64,000 nt of DNA, taken from positions 1 to 64,000 of the forward strand of contig NZ_JBNHEQ010000224.1 in the NCBI RefSeq assembly GCF_050016015.1, in the 5' to 3' direction. The notes beneath the pieces were generated by a model. It did not search any database, was not told where the DNA came from, and saw only the letters and a program-made list of their open reading frames with translations. Shown piece after piece: positions 8,221-17,499 of the stretch. This stretch comes from Trichodesmium sp002260545. GTDB lineage: Bacteria; Cyanobacteriota; Cyanobacteriia; Cyanobacteriales; Microcoleaceae. Numbering within the stretch: position 1 is the stretch's first letter; each line of letters begins with the position of its first letter. Both the position numbers and the translations under genes were made by a program.

Positions 8221-10302
8221 TTAATTATCAATTTTCGCCCAACGATTTTGACTTTGCTCTAAATGTTCTAATAATTCCTGTTGACTTAAAGATGGTTTTT
8301 TACATATCAAACCTTGACAAACTAACCCTACAGAATTTTCTGGCAAATCAGTTTCTCTCTTATAAATAGCAGTAGGAAAATACTGAGTAATTAAATTAGA
8401 AATTTCTACTTCAGAAGTTCTGACTAAAGTTTGATTTCTATACCAGTCTAGGGCGACAAATAAACTCGGACAAGCTTGGGGAGATTTTTTCATTATGCTG
8501 CTAAAAGCTGTTAAGGCTGACTCAGCTCTGTCAAGATAATGTAATTCTTCAGTTAGCAAAGATAGACGTACTAAATTAGAAATTGCTATGCCATTTGCTG
8601 CCGGAGTTGCATTATCAATATAATTCCTTTCTCGTAATATTAATTCTCCACTAACATCTGTAGGAGCATTGTAATAACCTGCTGCTTCAAGACTCCATAA
8701 AAATTCGTCAAATTCATCTTGTAATTTAATTGCTGTTTCTAACCAAAAATCACCATTTGATGAAGTTTCTAAACTAATCGAAGCTTGCTGTAAATCTAGC
8801 AATGCTTTAATAAACAAAGCATAATCTTCTGACTGGGCAATTACTGTAGGTTTTCCCTCATAATTTAGCCGATAAAAACGTCCATCAACACACTGATTTT
8901 TGGTGATGAAATTAGCAGCATTAACGGCTAATTCTAGATATTCTGAGTTGTTAAATACTGTAGCTGCTCTTGCCAGACCAGAAATCATTAAACTATTCCA
9001 GGCAACAATCATTTTAGTGTCTGTTACTGCGGGAATTCTGCCAGACCAATTATTATTTTTTGCTTCGTAATTATTCGTTGCTGGTGGAAAAGTTTCTAGA
9101 TTAAAAGGTTTAGCACCATACCGCACTTCAAATAATTTAGATAGAGAATTTTCTACAGTTTCACTTAACTCTCCTGCTTCCTTTCTTTGCAAGACAATTT
9201 TTCCTTCAAAGTTGCCATTAGATGTGATAAAAAATTGTTCTGATAGTTTAGATAATTCTTCCGAAGTTAATAAATTTTCTAATTCTTTATAACTCCAAAC
9301 ATAGAAAGCTCCTTCTTCTGGTTCGACTTCATCTGGAGTAGTAAAACTATCAGCATCTTGGGAACCATAGAAAAATCCGGCAGGTGCAGTCATTTCTCTT
9401 TTTAGCCAATTTACTGTTTCAATAATTCCCCGTTTAAAAGCTGGTTCTTGATATCCTGCACTCCATAAATTAGCTAAATATTCAACAATTTGACCATTAT
9501 CGTAGAGCATTTTTTCAAAGTGGGGAACTGTCCAAGTAGCATCTACCGTATAACGATGAAACCCACCCGCAACATGGTCATAAATTCCGCCTAAAGCTAA
9601 ATCTAATCCTCTTTTTAAACAAATTTCATTGCCGTTATATTGAGATTCAAAATTAAACCTTGTTCCCTGTAAAGCTGCTTCACCATAAGGCATCATGGGA
9701 AAACTTTGTTGAGAGTAGCGATCGCTAATAATTGCTGTACTAACTTCTAAACCTTTTTGTAATACTTCTTCGCTTAAATCTTCTGCTTCTGGTAATAAAA
9801 CTGACTGCCTTAAACCATTTAACATTTCCGTTTTTAAAGAGTGAAGTTTGTTTTTTTCCAAGTCATAAAAACCTCTAATTTTTTGCAAAACTTCTAAAAA
9901 TCCTGGTCGTCCGTAACGAGGTTCAACAGGGAAATAAGTACCACCAACAAAAGGTATTAAATCATCAGGAGTTAAGAATATATTTAACGGCCAACCACCC
10001 TGTCCAGTTAACATTTGTAATGCCTGCATATAGATACTATCTACATCAGGTCTTTCTTCCCTATCTACTTTAATTGGTAAAAATTTTTCATTCAAATATT
10101 GAGCGATTTTCTCATCAGAAAATGCCTCTCCTTCCATAACAGTACACCAGTGACAACTTGAATAACCAATTGATAGAAAAATCGGCTTATCTTGTTGCTT
10201 CGCAGTTTCTAAAGCTTCCTCACACCAAGGCCACCAATCTACAGGATTTTCTGCATGTTTGCGAAGATAAAGACTTTGGGATTTAGCTAAACGATTAGTC
10301 AT
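8221..10302 (-). CDS. YyaL/SSP411-type thioredoxin-domain protein
   Basis: The protein is 693 residues from the chosen start. I place the start at 10302 rather than 12 codons upstream because AAGGGAAACATTAAT gives a plausible ribosome site just before it and homology begins there (NRLAKSQSLYLRKHAENP). Residues 1-165 form a thioredoxin-like DUF255 domain with CHWC at 50-53, preceded by SIGYSS. The remainder is an alpha/alpha six-barrel resembling glycosyl hydrolase or N-acylglucosamine epimerase folds, with conserved GGIYDHVAGGFHRY and HFEKMLYDNGQ. The family is widespread from bacteria to animals; its biochemical role is not settled. It has no operon neighbour. Confidence 0.9.
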   Translation of the reverse strand: MTNRLAKSQSLYLRKHAENPVDWWPWCEEALETAKQQDKPIFLSIGYSSCHWCTVMEGEAFSDEKIAQYLNEKFLPIKVDREERPDVDSIYMQALQMLTGQGGWPLNIFLTPDDLIPFVGGTYFPVEPRYGRPGFLEVLQKIRGFYDLEKNKLHSLKTEMLNGLRQSVLLPEAEDLSEEVLQKGLEVSTAIISDRYSQQSFPMMPYGEAALQGTRFNFESQYNGNEICLKRGLDLALGGIYDHVAGGFHRYTVDATWTVPHFEKMLYDNGQIVEYLANLWSAGYQEPAFKRGIIETVNWLKREMTAPAGFFYGSQDADSFTTPDEVEPEEGAFYVWSYKELENLLTSEELSKLSEQFFITSNGNFEGKIVLQRKEAGELSETVENSLSKLFEVRYGAKPFNLETFPPATNNYEAKNNNWSGRIPAVTDTKMIVAWNSLMISGLARAATVFNNSEYLELAVNAANFITKNQCVDGRFYRLNYEGKPTVIAQSEDYALFIKALLDLQQASISLETSSNGDFWLETAIKLQDEFDEFLWSLEAAGYYNAPTDVSGELILRERNYIDNATPAANGIAISNLVRLSLLTEELHYLDRAESALTAFSSIMKKSPQACPSLFVALDWYRNQTLVRTSEVEISNLITQYFPTAIYKRETDLPENSVGLVCQGLICKKPSLSQQELLEHLEQSQNRWAKIDN

Positions 10303-10649
10303 ATTAATGTTTCCCTTAATTACGGATAATATTGTCAATTATCTGAGTGTTTTTAAGTATGGATAATCAACTTTCCTGAAGATTATAACGTAAAAAGAGG
10401 GAGTAGGGAGTAAGGAGTAGAGAGTCGGAGGAAATAAGTGATGATTTCTATGGAATAATTGATTTTATTTTTTATTATTGGAGATGTCTATTAGTCTATA
10501 ATTGCGTAGCATTCCCCTGGAAAAGCTGAATCCTTACAATATTTTTTTGACTTTATTTATATAAACTCTTATAATTTAATTCTAATGTTCACTGTTTATT
10601 GAATAATAAAAATGCTTTTGCTTGCCTTCTATATCCTAGATGTAAAACT

Positions 10650-11150
10650 AGAGCTGTTTGATTGTTTTCTATTTTTAGTTAGAGGGAGTAGACTAAATAT
10701 TTGACTGAAAAAAGCATTCTTTGACTNNNNNNNNNNNNNNNNNNNNNNNNNNNNNNNNNNNNNNNNNNNNNNNNNNNNNNNNNNNNNNNNNNNNNNNNNN
10801 NNNNNNNNNNNNNNNNNNNNNNNNNNGAGATAAATATATGTTGACCTTAATTCCCAAATCTTCGGCAAAATGAAATATTTTTACTTTTTCCTTCTCTTGG
10901 AAATAACTTCTAGTTTTCCCAGCAAAGCTGTTTGATTGTTTTCTATTTTTAGTTAGAGGGAATAGACTAAATATTTGACTGAAAAAAGCATTCTTTGACT
11001 GAGATAAATATATGTTGACCTTAATTCCCAAATCTTCGGCAAAATGAAATATTTTGACTTTTTCGTTCTCCTGGAAATAACTGCTAGTTTTCCCAGCAAA
11101 GCTATTTGATTTTTGGCTATTTTTAGTCAGAGGGAATAGACCAGATATTT
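10650..11150. repeat. 174-bp tandem repeat array around an assembly gap
   Basis: One complete unit runs from 10827 to 11000 (opening GAGATAAATATATG, closing GCATTCTTTGACT). A further unit starts immediately at 11001 and diverges after about 140 bases. The end of an earlier unit precedes the gap. Units match almost base for base, so the true copy number is hidden by the gap. Open frames crossing it are translations of N and repeat and are not genes. Confidence 0.85.
10727..10826. other. Assembly gap (100 N)
   Basis: Exactly 100 undetermined bases, a conventional gap size, lie inside the 174-bp tandem array. The real length is unknown. Confidence 0.98.
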
Positions 11151-11233
11151 ACCTCACATAAATCTTCTTTTAGCCAAAGAAATTTACCTTAAAAACTGAT
11201 AACTGAAATTATTTTTTCCTTCCCCAATAATTT

Positions 11234-12805
11234 ATGAATTACTCAAGAAGAAATTTCCATAAACTCACTATGCAATTTTCCCTAGGAATGGGAATTGCGC
11301 CAATATTGTCAAAATATATGAATCTCAACTTATCAGAAAATTTATTAGAAAATAAAGTTAAAGAATTTTTTGCTTATCTCGACCCAGAAATTGATTTATT
11401 AATTCCAACATATTTGGGAAATGACCAAAGAAGATTTTATGATCGTGGTACACCAGAAAATTTTCAAGTGCTAGATAAATTTAAACTAGGAACGGGTGTA
11501 ACTTATGTTGGTAAAACCAAAAAAGTATGGAGTGGAGCTGGATGGACGGGACAACCAACTATTACTAAAGATAGGGGAAAAACTTATTTAGTTATTGGCA
11601 GTTATGACTATCTTTTACGCAAAATAGATATTGCGAATAATCAGGAAGTTTGGCAATATAAATTTGATGATGTGATTAAAGGTTCGGGTACTATTTATAT
11701 TGATGAAACTGCTAATGAAGAGAATCGCATCGTAATTTTACAAGGGAGTAGAACAGGTAGACCAAAAAAAGGAATTGCTCCTAGTTTTCGGGCTATTTCT
11801 TTTAGAACTGGCAAAGAAATTTGGCAACTTAATATTAGAAAAACTCGTAGTTATAGCCGAGATAATGATAGTTCTGCTTTGCCACTGGGAAATGGTTTAA
11901 TTTTCAATGCTGGGGAAAATGCTATTGGTTATTTTCTTAATAGTTCTGCCAATAAAGCTAAAATTAAATCTGGTATTAAGCAGCCAGAAATATTATCTGA
12001 AGTCAAACTTTATGTAGATAGTGATGCGAGAAGACAAGGGGGAAATCTTGTTTCAGAATCATCTCCTGCTAGACTCAATAATAAAATATTTTTAGCAGCA
12101 GGTTCCGGTCATATTTATGGTATTGATATTGAGAGTAAAAAGATAGTTTGGGATTTTTATACAGGTTCAGATTTAGATGGTACTGTTGCTATTTCTAAAT
12201 CGGGTAAATTATTTTGTGCTATTGAGAAACAATATATTCCGGGAAATGGTGGAGTAGTAAAATTAAATCCTAATAAAACACCCCAGGAAAGTGTCGAATG
12301 GTTCCTACCTACAGGTAATATTAAATTTAATAGTTGGTTAGGAGGAATTATTGGGTCGGTAGCATTGAATGATGAATATAATAATTATGGTGAATTTCCA
12401 GCATTATTTGCTACTAATGCTATTGATGGATATCTATATATTGGTTCACAAGATTTAACCACAGGAAATCAAGTTAAAGGACCTTTGAAAAAATTTAATT
12501 ATGATACTCCTTTAATTGTATTTAAGCAGAAAATAGGACCTTCTATTTCAACACCAATTTTTACTGATGGAAATAAATTAGTAACTGCCGGATATAATGG
12601 AGTTTATCTGTTTAATTTGAATTGGGAAACTGCTCAACCTAATGATAAAAATGCTTTACCTAATAACAAGGGAGAATTTTTTCGTTTGATAGTAGAAGAA
12701 GCTGGCAAATTTGCTGGTAAAGTTTCTTTTGAATCTACTCCTATTGTTTGGGATGGAATTGTCAGAATTTGTGGTCGGGATGGTTGGTTATATAGTTTTG
12801 GTTGA
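11234..12805 (+). CDS. Tat-exported PQQ-like beta-propeller protein
   Basis: This 523-residue protein begins with a twin-arginine motif (SRRNFHK at residues 4-10) followed by a hydrophobic stretch, so it is probably exported folded to the periplasm. The rest shows repeated blade motifs of PQQ-enzyme/BamB-type propellers: GSYDYLLRKIDIANNQEVWQ, FRTGKEIWQ, IYGIDIESKKIVWDFYTG, DGYLYIGSQD and the closing CGRDGWLYSFG. No dehydrogenase catalytic residues or cytochrome site can be identified, so a binding or scaffold role is as likely as a quinoprotein enzyme. It stands alone between repeat regions and its role is unknown. Confidence 0.75.
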   Translation: MNYSRRNFHKLTMQFSLGMGIAPILSKYMNLNLSENLLENKVKEFFAYLDPEIDLLIPTYLGNDQRRFYDRGTPENFQVLDKFKLGTGVTYVGKTKKVWSGAGWTGQPTITKDRGKTYLVIGSYDYLLRKIDIANNQEVWQYKFDDVIKGSGTIYIDETANEENRIVILQGSRTGRPKKGIAPSFRAISFRTGKEIWQLNIRKTRSYSRDNDSSALPLGNGLIFNAGENAIGYFLNSSANKAKIKSGIKQPEILSEVKLYVDSDARRQGGNLVSESSPARLNNKIFLAAGSGHIYGIDIESKKIVWDFYTGSDLDGTVAISKSGKLFCAIEKQYIPGNGGVVKLNPNKTPQESVEWFLPTGNIKFNSWLGGIIGSVALNDEYNNYGEFPALFATNAIDGYLYIGSQDLTTGNQVKGPLKKFNYDTPLIVFKQKIGPSISTPIFTDGNKLVTAGYNGVYLFNLNWETAQPNDKNALPNNKGEFFRLIVEEAGKFAGKVSFESTPIVWDGIVRICGRDGWLYSFG

Positions 12806-13114
12806 AGTAGTTTTATAGACAAATATTTTTACCACAGATATACGGAGAATTAATATCAAGTTTCATTAATTAAGCATAATAAAAATTTTCTTCTGTTGAG
12901 AGAGAATATTTTTCAAGTTTCCTCTTGTTCCCTACTCCCTATTCCCTATTCCCTTTTTTAATTAAAATTATGACAAATTGCTTCTCCTAAAAATCTAGTA
13001 CCTCCAACCTATAGCACTAAAAAAAAGTGTAATGATATTAATAAAATTCAAATTCTTTAAAACTAATAGTTTTGATTTTAGCGGAATGCTGAAAGCTATC
13101 AAGCCTAAAGTCTA

Positions 13115-13210
13115 TTACCGAACAATCAAGGTATAAAGCCTTTCCTTTTATGGAGAAAAAAGAAAAAAATCTTTTTGGTCAATCCTCTTCTTGATCAAAA
13201 GAGGTAATTA
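13115..13210. repeat. Dual-hairpin repeat
   Basis: It opens with TTACCGAACAATCAAGG and closes with AAAAGAGGTAATTA. It contains a paired TCCTCTTCTTG/ATCAAAAGAGG segment. A second copy begins 467 bases further on. Confidence 0.65.
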
Positions 13211-13264
13211 TTAATTATTAATTGTTGAAACACCACCTAAACTACCTTTTTTAAATTTAGTATT

Positions 13265-13445
13265 ATACCAATTTAATGAATTTTTTTGACAAATAGTATA
13301 ATTAAGAAAGAAGCAATAAAGACTAAATGTTGAAAACAATGGGGAAATAATAGAGATAACTTTCTGAAATGAATTGGATCGGGTATTTTTAAGCGTTTAT
13401 GATTAAGATGCACCTTTTTGTAACATTCTTTTTTCAAAATGGTAT
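13265..13445. repeat. MITE-like element with ATACCA ends
   Basis: The left end ATACCAATTT and right end TTCAAAATGGTAT are inverted imperfect copies. The partner at 51251-51439 shares both ends and the subterminal TAACATTCTTTTTTCAA. It has no coding content. Confidence 0.6.
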
Positions 13446-13581
13446 GATACCAACTACCATAAATTAATGCTCTACTTAGATAAAACTTCAATTCTTAAGT
13501 AATTAACAGGAATAAATAATATTTTGGCTAATTATTAGCAAATTATTGTTAATTATTTTTATGTTTATTTTCCTCTACTCC

Positions 13582-13678
13582 CTTACCGAAAAATCAAGGT
13601 TTCAAGCCTCTCCTTTCAAGGAGAAAAAAACAAAAAAAATCCTTTTAACCAATCCTATTATTTTTAATAAGAGGTAAT
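13582..13678. repeat. Dual-hairpin repeat
   Basis: It opens with TTACCGAAAAATCAAGG and closes with AATAAGAGGTAATAA, and the interior matches the copy at 13115. It is followed by TTCGGCTGTCGCCGA, a palindromic insert also seen at about 32297. Confidence 0.65.
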
Positions 13679-13776
13679 AATTAATTATTAATTGTTTCGG
13701 CTGTCGCCGACATGAAAATTATTAATTATTGAATCTCCTACTCAATAAAATGTAGAAAAGTTTTTGAGAAATAGTA

Positions 13777-14196
13777 TTATCTAGCGCACCCTGGGCGATA
13801 GTAGTGACTATGACGCGAACTATAGTTTTGATTAGCACTTTTTTGACTTTCTGAAGTAGCTGTTGCTGTTGCAGAAGCTACTTTTTTGATTTCCTCCTTA
13901 AATAAAGGAGTTGATTTTCTAAGAATATCTTTTTGTACCGCAGCAAAAGCATGACTTACTACCATAGCAATCTTTTTTTCATAATCTTTTTGGGCTTTTT
14001 TTATTTGAAACTGTAAACCTTCCTTACTAGAAGCATATAATGGTGGAAGACGATTTAGTGCATAGGTTTCTACATCAGCTCGCTTAATATATTTTGTCAA
14101 CTTTTCAGGCAACAGCGTCATTTTCCGATTTACTTCCTGTGCAACCATCTCTTCCATAATATTTACATATTTCTTTTTAGAATTAGTCTGAATCAT
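13777..14196 (-). CDS. comFB: ComFB family protein (late competence protein)
   Basis: The protein is 139 residues. The start at 14196 is chosen over the upstream Met because AAGGAG lies seven bases before it. The segment MEEMVAQEVNRKMTLLPEKL, then ALNRLPPLYASSKEG and HAFAAVQKDIL, is the ComFB signature. Cyanobacterial ComFB proteins have been described as cyclic-dinucleotide (c-di-GMP/c-di-AMP) receptors linked to natural competence and cell-size control. This copy has a Ser/Ala/Thr-rich basic tail after about residue 100 that is outside the core domain. A diguanylate cyclase is encoded 15 kb away (28631), but no direct link is shown. Confidence 0.85.
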   Translation of the reverse strand: MIQTNSKKKYVNIMEEMVAQEVNRKMTLLPEKLTKYIKRADVETYALNRLPPLYASSKEGLQFQIKKAQKDYEKKIAMVVSHAFAAVQKDILRKSTPLFKEEIKKVASATATATSESQKSANQNYSSRHSHYYRPGCAR

Positions 14197-14809
14197 TTCA
14201 TATCTCCTTTGAATTTTCAAATATTGAATATTTCTTTTGTGTTAATTAACTCTATACTGTAATCATCTCAGCTTTTTCTGGTTGTGGCAGTGACTTCTGA
14301 GTAAAATTACGGTGATTTTTGGGAAGTGATGGAGTGAGTTATTCAACTACAACAAAGTGAAGCAAGTTAATAATTCAGGGTGATGAACATCACAATCTAC
14401 AGATGCTCAGAGAAACATTTAGGAGTAAATCCTTAAATATAACATATTAATACTCAATAACATATAAAGATTTAGTGAATATTTTATCTGTTTTATAGAG
14501 CAGTTGATAAAGTTGCTTGACAGCGCTTTTGCTGATGGATAAACCACATCGTCACAACCAAAACCTTGTAGGGACGTTCCATGGAACGTCCCTACTATGC
14601 GCTTTAAGATCGAATCCACTCCCTTTGAAGTGATATCCTGTCCGTTTGTATCGGAGCGTGTAAAAGTTGGGGAAATATCTACCGCCATATAAAGGTTTTT
14701 TCTTCTCTTAAAACTTCTTCCTTCTTCCTTCTTACTTCTTCCTTACCTTTTGAGCAACTTTCTACAACCAGCCCCTACTATTGCAGAGTATTTTAGGCGT
14801 GTCACGCAA
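14197..14809. other. Intergenic region with perfect palindrome element
   Basis: There is no convincing gene. An 89-codon minus-strand frame runs through the palindromic repeat and is rejected. A CTTCTTCCTTC short tandem repeat precedes the ribokinase 3' end. Confidence 0.6.
14568..14595. repeat. 28-bp perfect palindrome element, copy 1
   Basis: GTAGGGACGTTCCA is followed directly by its exact reverse complement. The flank GATAAACCACATCG and then AACCAAAACCTT matches the flank of the copy at 44346, whose arms differ by one base pair on each side with pairing kept. It could fold as a hairpin or cruciform. Confidence 0.85.
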
Positions 14810-15727
14810 CTACCTTCTTAAAAGAAAATTGTCAAATGTTTTTCTATCTGCCATAGCAGGTTGAGCGCCTGATTTCGTAACACATAAAGCACCAGCAGCA
14901 GCACCCCATTTCACAGCTTCTTTTAATGACAAACCCGTATCTAACGCTGCCGCTAAACCACCATTAAAAGCATCACCCGCAGCAACAGTATCGATCGCTT
15001 CTACTACAAAAGCAGGTTGAAAAAATGTTTCCTCTGCAGTTGCGCAAATAACACCTTTAGCTCCTATTTTCACCACAGCATTTTTCACACCACGCCGACA
15101 TAACTCAATAGCTGCCTGAGTAGCAGTTTCTTGATCGTTTACTGCAAACCCAACCAGTTGACTTGCTTCAATTTCATTAGGAGTAATAATATCAATCAAA
15201 CTATAAAAATCATTGGGAAAATTTACTGACATTGGTGCTGGATCGAGAATAACTTTCACCCCCATTTCTTGTGCTACTTTTGCAGCACTTATAGCAAATT
15301 CTAAGGGAATTTCCAATTGTAAAAGTAAAGCTGTGGCATCCGATAACAAATTTCTCAGCCGTTCGACATCTGTATTATTAATACTATGGTTAGCACCAGG
15401 AACAACAATAATACTATTTTCTCCAAGAGCATCAACCGTAATAACCGCCACCCCCGTATGAATATTCTCATCAACTACCACACCTGCTGTGTCAACATTA
15501 GCAGTTTGCAAACTTGTCAGAAGTTGTTGCCCAAAACTATCATTTCCCACCCGCCCCACTATTTTCGTCGGAATGCCAAGACGAGCAGCAGCAACAGCTT
15601 GGTTTGCTCCTTTACCACCACCTGCGGTAAAAAAGTTGTTGCCATTAATAGTTTCTCCTGGAGTCGGTAAACGGGGAGTCGTTGCAATTAAGTCAATATT
15701 GATGCTGCCAAAAATAATTATGCTCAT
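14810..15727 (-). CDS. rbsK: Ribokinase
   Basis: This complete 305-residue PfkB-family kinase phosphorylates D-ribose at O5 using ATP, feeding ribose into the pentose phosphate pathway. Family signatures are clear: SINIDLI near the start, substrate loop AGGGKGAN at 35-42, and DTVAAGDAFNGG at 246-257 with D252 as catalytic base and the anion hole GAGD-type turn. The length is typical. No ribose transporter or RbsD gene is adjacent, so it is probably used for ribose from nucleoside turnover. Other PfkB sugars cannot be fully excluded. gcgatcgc sites follow the start region. Confidence 0.92.
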   Translation of the reverse strand: MSIIIFGSINIDLIATTPRLPTPGETINGNNFFTAGGGKGANQAVAAARLGIPTKIVGRVGNDSFGQQLLTSLQTANVDTAGVVVDENIHTGVAVITVDALGENSIIVVPGANHSINNTDVERLRNLLSDATALLLQLEIPLEFAISAAKVAQEMGVKVILDPAPMSVNFPNDFYSLIDIITPNEIEASQLVGFAVNDQETATQAAIELCRRGVKNAVVKIGAKGVICATAEETFFQPAFVVEAIDTVAAGDAFNGGLAAALDTGLSLKEAVKWGAAAGALCVTKSGAQPAMADRKTFDNFLLRR

Positions 15728-15905
15728 AGAGTAAGTAAATAGGGAAAGGCGATCGCTAAATTTAATAAAGGCATATTGCCTATTGCCATTATAATAGCGA
15801 TCGCCTTTTAAGTAGTCAAATTCTCAGTAATCTCGAAATTAGCTTAAACCTCAATATCCCAGAAGCTTTCCTGATATAGATAATACTTCTTGAACGTCTG
15901 CTTTT

Positions 15906-16475
15906 CTAGAAGGATGGATCAAGAAAAACTCTAGTTAAATGACGAATATACCGGTCTTTATCTGACTCAAATTGAGGATTTTTAATAATGTTGTGGCAAG
16001 AAAAATGAGGTAACTCCTCTAAACCACAATATTCCTGGGATTTACGCATTGGTAGCAACAATTCTTCTACCGATCGCCCTGCAAAAAAGCTATTCGGATT
16101 ATTATTATTGAAGACTTCTAGGGGTGCATTCCAGGTAGTAGAGAGCATAAACTTTTTACCTTTCATTAGTCCACCCGAGGCATATTCACCACCACTAAAG
16201 GCGAAAAATTCACCATAAGCGTAGACATCATCCATGTATCGCTTTAATGATGCTGGCATCATGAACCAGTAGACTGGGTATTGAAAGATTACTGCGTCAG
16301 CTTGTTTGAATTTGGCAATTTCTTCTGGAACATCATAGCTGTCTTCAACAATAGTCGTCAAAACTTCATAACCAGCTTTTAAAGTTTCTACTGCGATCGT
16401 AAAAAGACTTTGATTATAGTTACCTTTAGCAAATTCGTTAGTTTCTTTACCTAAAATTAAGAGAATAGTTTTCAT
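15906..16475 (-). CDS. MdaB-like NAD(P)H quinone reductase
   Basis: This 189-residue flavodoxin-fold protein should reduce quinones with two electrons from NAD(P)H using FAD or FMN, protecting against redox-cycling stress. Features are FQYPVYWFMMPASLKRYMDD around 85-105, followed by SGGLMKGKKFMLSTTWNAP, both characteristic of MdaB. It is transcribed away from an HxlR-family regulator with a 175-bp shared region that contains a clear promoter and an inverted repeat overlapping it, so it is probably the regulator's target. The partner electrophile or quinone is not known. Confidence 0.85.
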   Translation of the reverse strand: MKTILLILGKETNEFAKGNYNQSLFTIAVETLKAGYEVLTTIVEDSYDVPEEIAKFKQADAVIFQYPVYWFMMPASLKRYMDDVYAYGEFFAFSGGEYASGGLMKGKKFMLSTTWNAPLEVFNNNNPNSFFAGRSVEELLLPMRKSQEYCGLEELPHFSCHNIIKNPQFESDKDRYIRHLTRVFLDPSF

Positions 16476-16505
16476 TAGTTGGCCTTAATTGATTTAGTAT
16501 TTGTC

Positions 16506-16556
16506 ATTTCAGCTATTAGTTATCAGTACCTCCTGGTGAAACAGGAGGCTTGAAAT
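16506..16556. repeat. ATTTCAGTTATCAG element with hairpin
   Basis: The 51-base element runs from ATTTCAGCTATTAGTTATC through a stem CCTCCTG/CAGGAGG to CTTGAAAT. The two ends ATTTCA and TGAAAT are inverted copies. It lies in the 5' leader region of the mdaB-like gene. Confidence 0.75.
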
Positions 16557-16592
16557 ATGGAAATTGTTTTTCTTGGTTACTGCCATGATTAA

Positions 16593-16630
16593 AATATATA
16601 AAATCAAGTTAGTATAGTCAACCAGTATAC
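16593..16630 (-). promoter_or_regulatory. mdaB-like promoter overlapped by HxlR operator candidate
   Basis: On the minus strand TTGACT (16621-16616) and TATATT (16598-16593) are separated by 17 bases, a good sigma-70 pattern. The inverted repeat GTATA-9 bases-TATAC at 16612-16630 covers the -35 box. HxlR regulators bind such dyads between themselves and a divergent oxidoreductase, so repression by the neighbouring regulator is a reasonable inference. Confidence 0.65.
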
Positions 16631-16650
16631 TTTTAGTAACCAGGTGAAGA

Positions 16651-17013
16651 ATGAGTTCTAAAATTGAAATAGAAATGGACGATCTAGGTCGCAAACGGGC
16701 AATTGAACCTTGTGTTAGACCTTGCGCAATTGAACGCGGAATGAGGTTTGTAGGCGGAAAATGGAAAGGTTCTATTCTTTGGCATCTGAAGGATAAACCT
16801 GTACGTTTTGGCGATCTAGTTCGTCAAGTTGGCGGAGCGAGTAAAAAGATGGTAACTCAAAGGCTAAGAGAAATGGAGGATGATGGTTTGGTTAAACGTA
16901 ACGTAGTTAGTACCAAGCCTTTTGCCGTAACTTATGAGATAACTGATTTTGGGAGAACAGCGATCGGGTTTTTAGAAGAGTTAAAGAAATGGTCGGAGGA
17001 GCAAAATATCTAA
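16651..17013 (+). CDS. HxlR family transcriptional regulator
   Basis: This 120-residue winged-helix regulator has the HxlR core: GGKWKGSILWHL, then RFGDLVRQVGGASKKMVTQRLREMEDDGLV and YEITDFGRTA. Two cysteines, C21 and C25, sit before the first helix, where redox-sensing HxlR members (YodB/HypR type) carry their reactive Cys. It is divergent from an MdaB-like quinone reductase, the classic arrangement for quinone- or thiol-stress sensing. A short AGGTGAAG precedes the ATG. The inducing signal is inferred, not shown. Confidence 0.9.
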   Translation: MSSKIEIEMDDLGRKRAIEPCVRPCAIERGMRFVGGKWKGSILWHLKDKPVRFGDLVRQVGGASKKMVTQRLREMEDDGLVKRNVVSTKPFAVTYEITDFGRTAIGFLEELKKWSEEQNI

Positions 17014-17499
17014 TAGGGAGTAGAGAGCAGGGAGAAAGATTAAAGATATAGATGTATCTAGTCCAGTAGTGGGCTGTTTCATCTAAAATAGTGCCATAGT
17101 AGGGGCGAGTTTTAGCTAGAATTTTGGGGGTTGCACATTAAAGAATGATAATAAATTTTCAACTTTACATATATTGAGGAAAGAGTTATCCAAAAATATC
17201 TACTTTCATATTTCATCATTATTGTGCAACACCGAATTTTGATGCTTACTCTAAGATTTACACCGAACCGCCCTAATGCACACCCATTAGTTGTGTCAGT
17301 CCACTACTAGACTAGAGGTCATTTCAGTTATCAGTTATCAGTTATCAGTTATCAGTGAACCTCCGACTTAAAGTCGGAGGCTTGAAATACTGAGTTAAAT
17401 ATTTTTTTCATCCCCTTAAAAGGGGAGGCGCATACCCTCATTTTTTGGTAATGAAGCTGATAGCTGACTGCTGTTTGCGCAGCATTCCGCAGGAAATCC
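17014..17499. other. Intergenic repeats
   Basis: No gene is seen. The stretch contains a TAGTAGGGGCGAG-type unit, the ATTTCAGTTATCAG element at 17321-17388 and half of a dual-hairpin repeat (CCCCTTAAAAGGGGAGG near 17413). Confidence 0.6.
17321..17388. repeat. ATTTCAGTTATCAG element, longest copy
   Basis: ATTTCAG is followed by four TTATCAG units, then the perfect stem CCTCCGACTT/AAGTCGGAGG and the end CTTGAAAT. This is the best-preserved copy and defines the family ends. Confidence 0.8.

Larger units (their letters stand above)
12806..13776. other. Intergenic region of about 1 kb made of repeats
   Basis: It contains two dual-hairpin elements and one element with ATACCA ends (both listed), plus TACTCCC short tandem repeats. 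A 72-codon frame on the minus strand lies entirely inside the ATACCA-ended element and is not taken as a gene. Confidence 0.6.

Noticed and set aside
10629..11031. Two minus-strand frames across the first gap
   Set aside because: They translate N and 174-bp repeat sequence and contain no protein features.
13273..13491. 72-codon minus-strand frame
   Set aside because: It lies almost entirely within a repeat element with ATACCA ends.
14419..14688. 89-codon minus-strand frame
   Set aside because: It spans the 28-bp palindrome element and has no conserved-looking segment.
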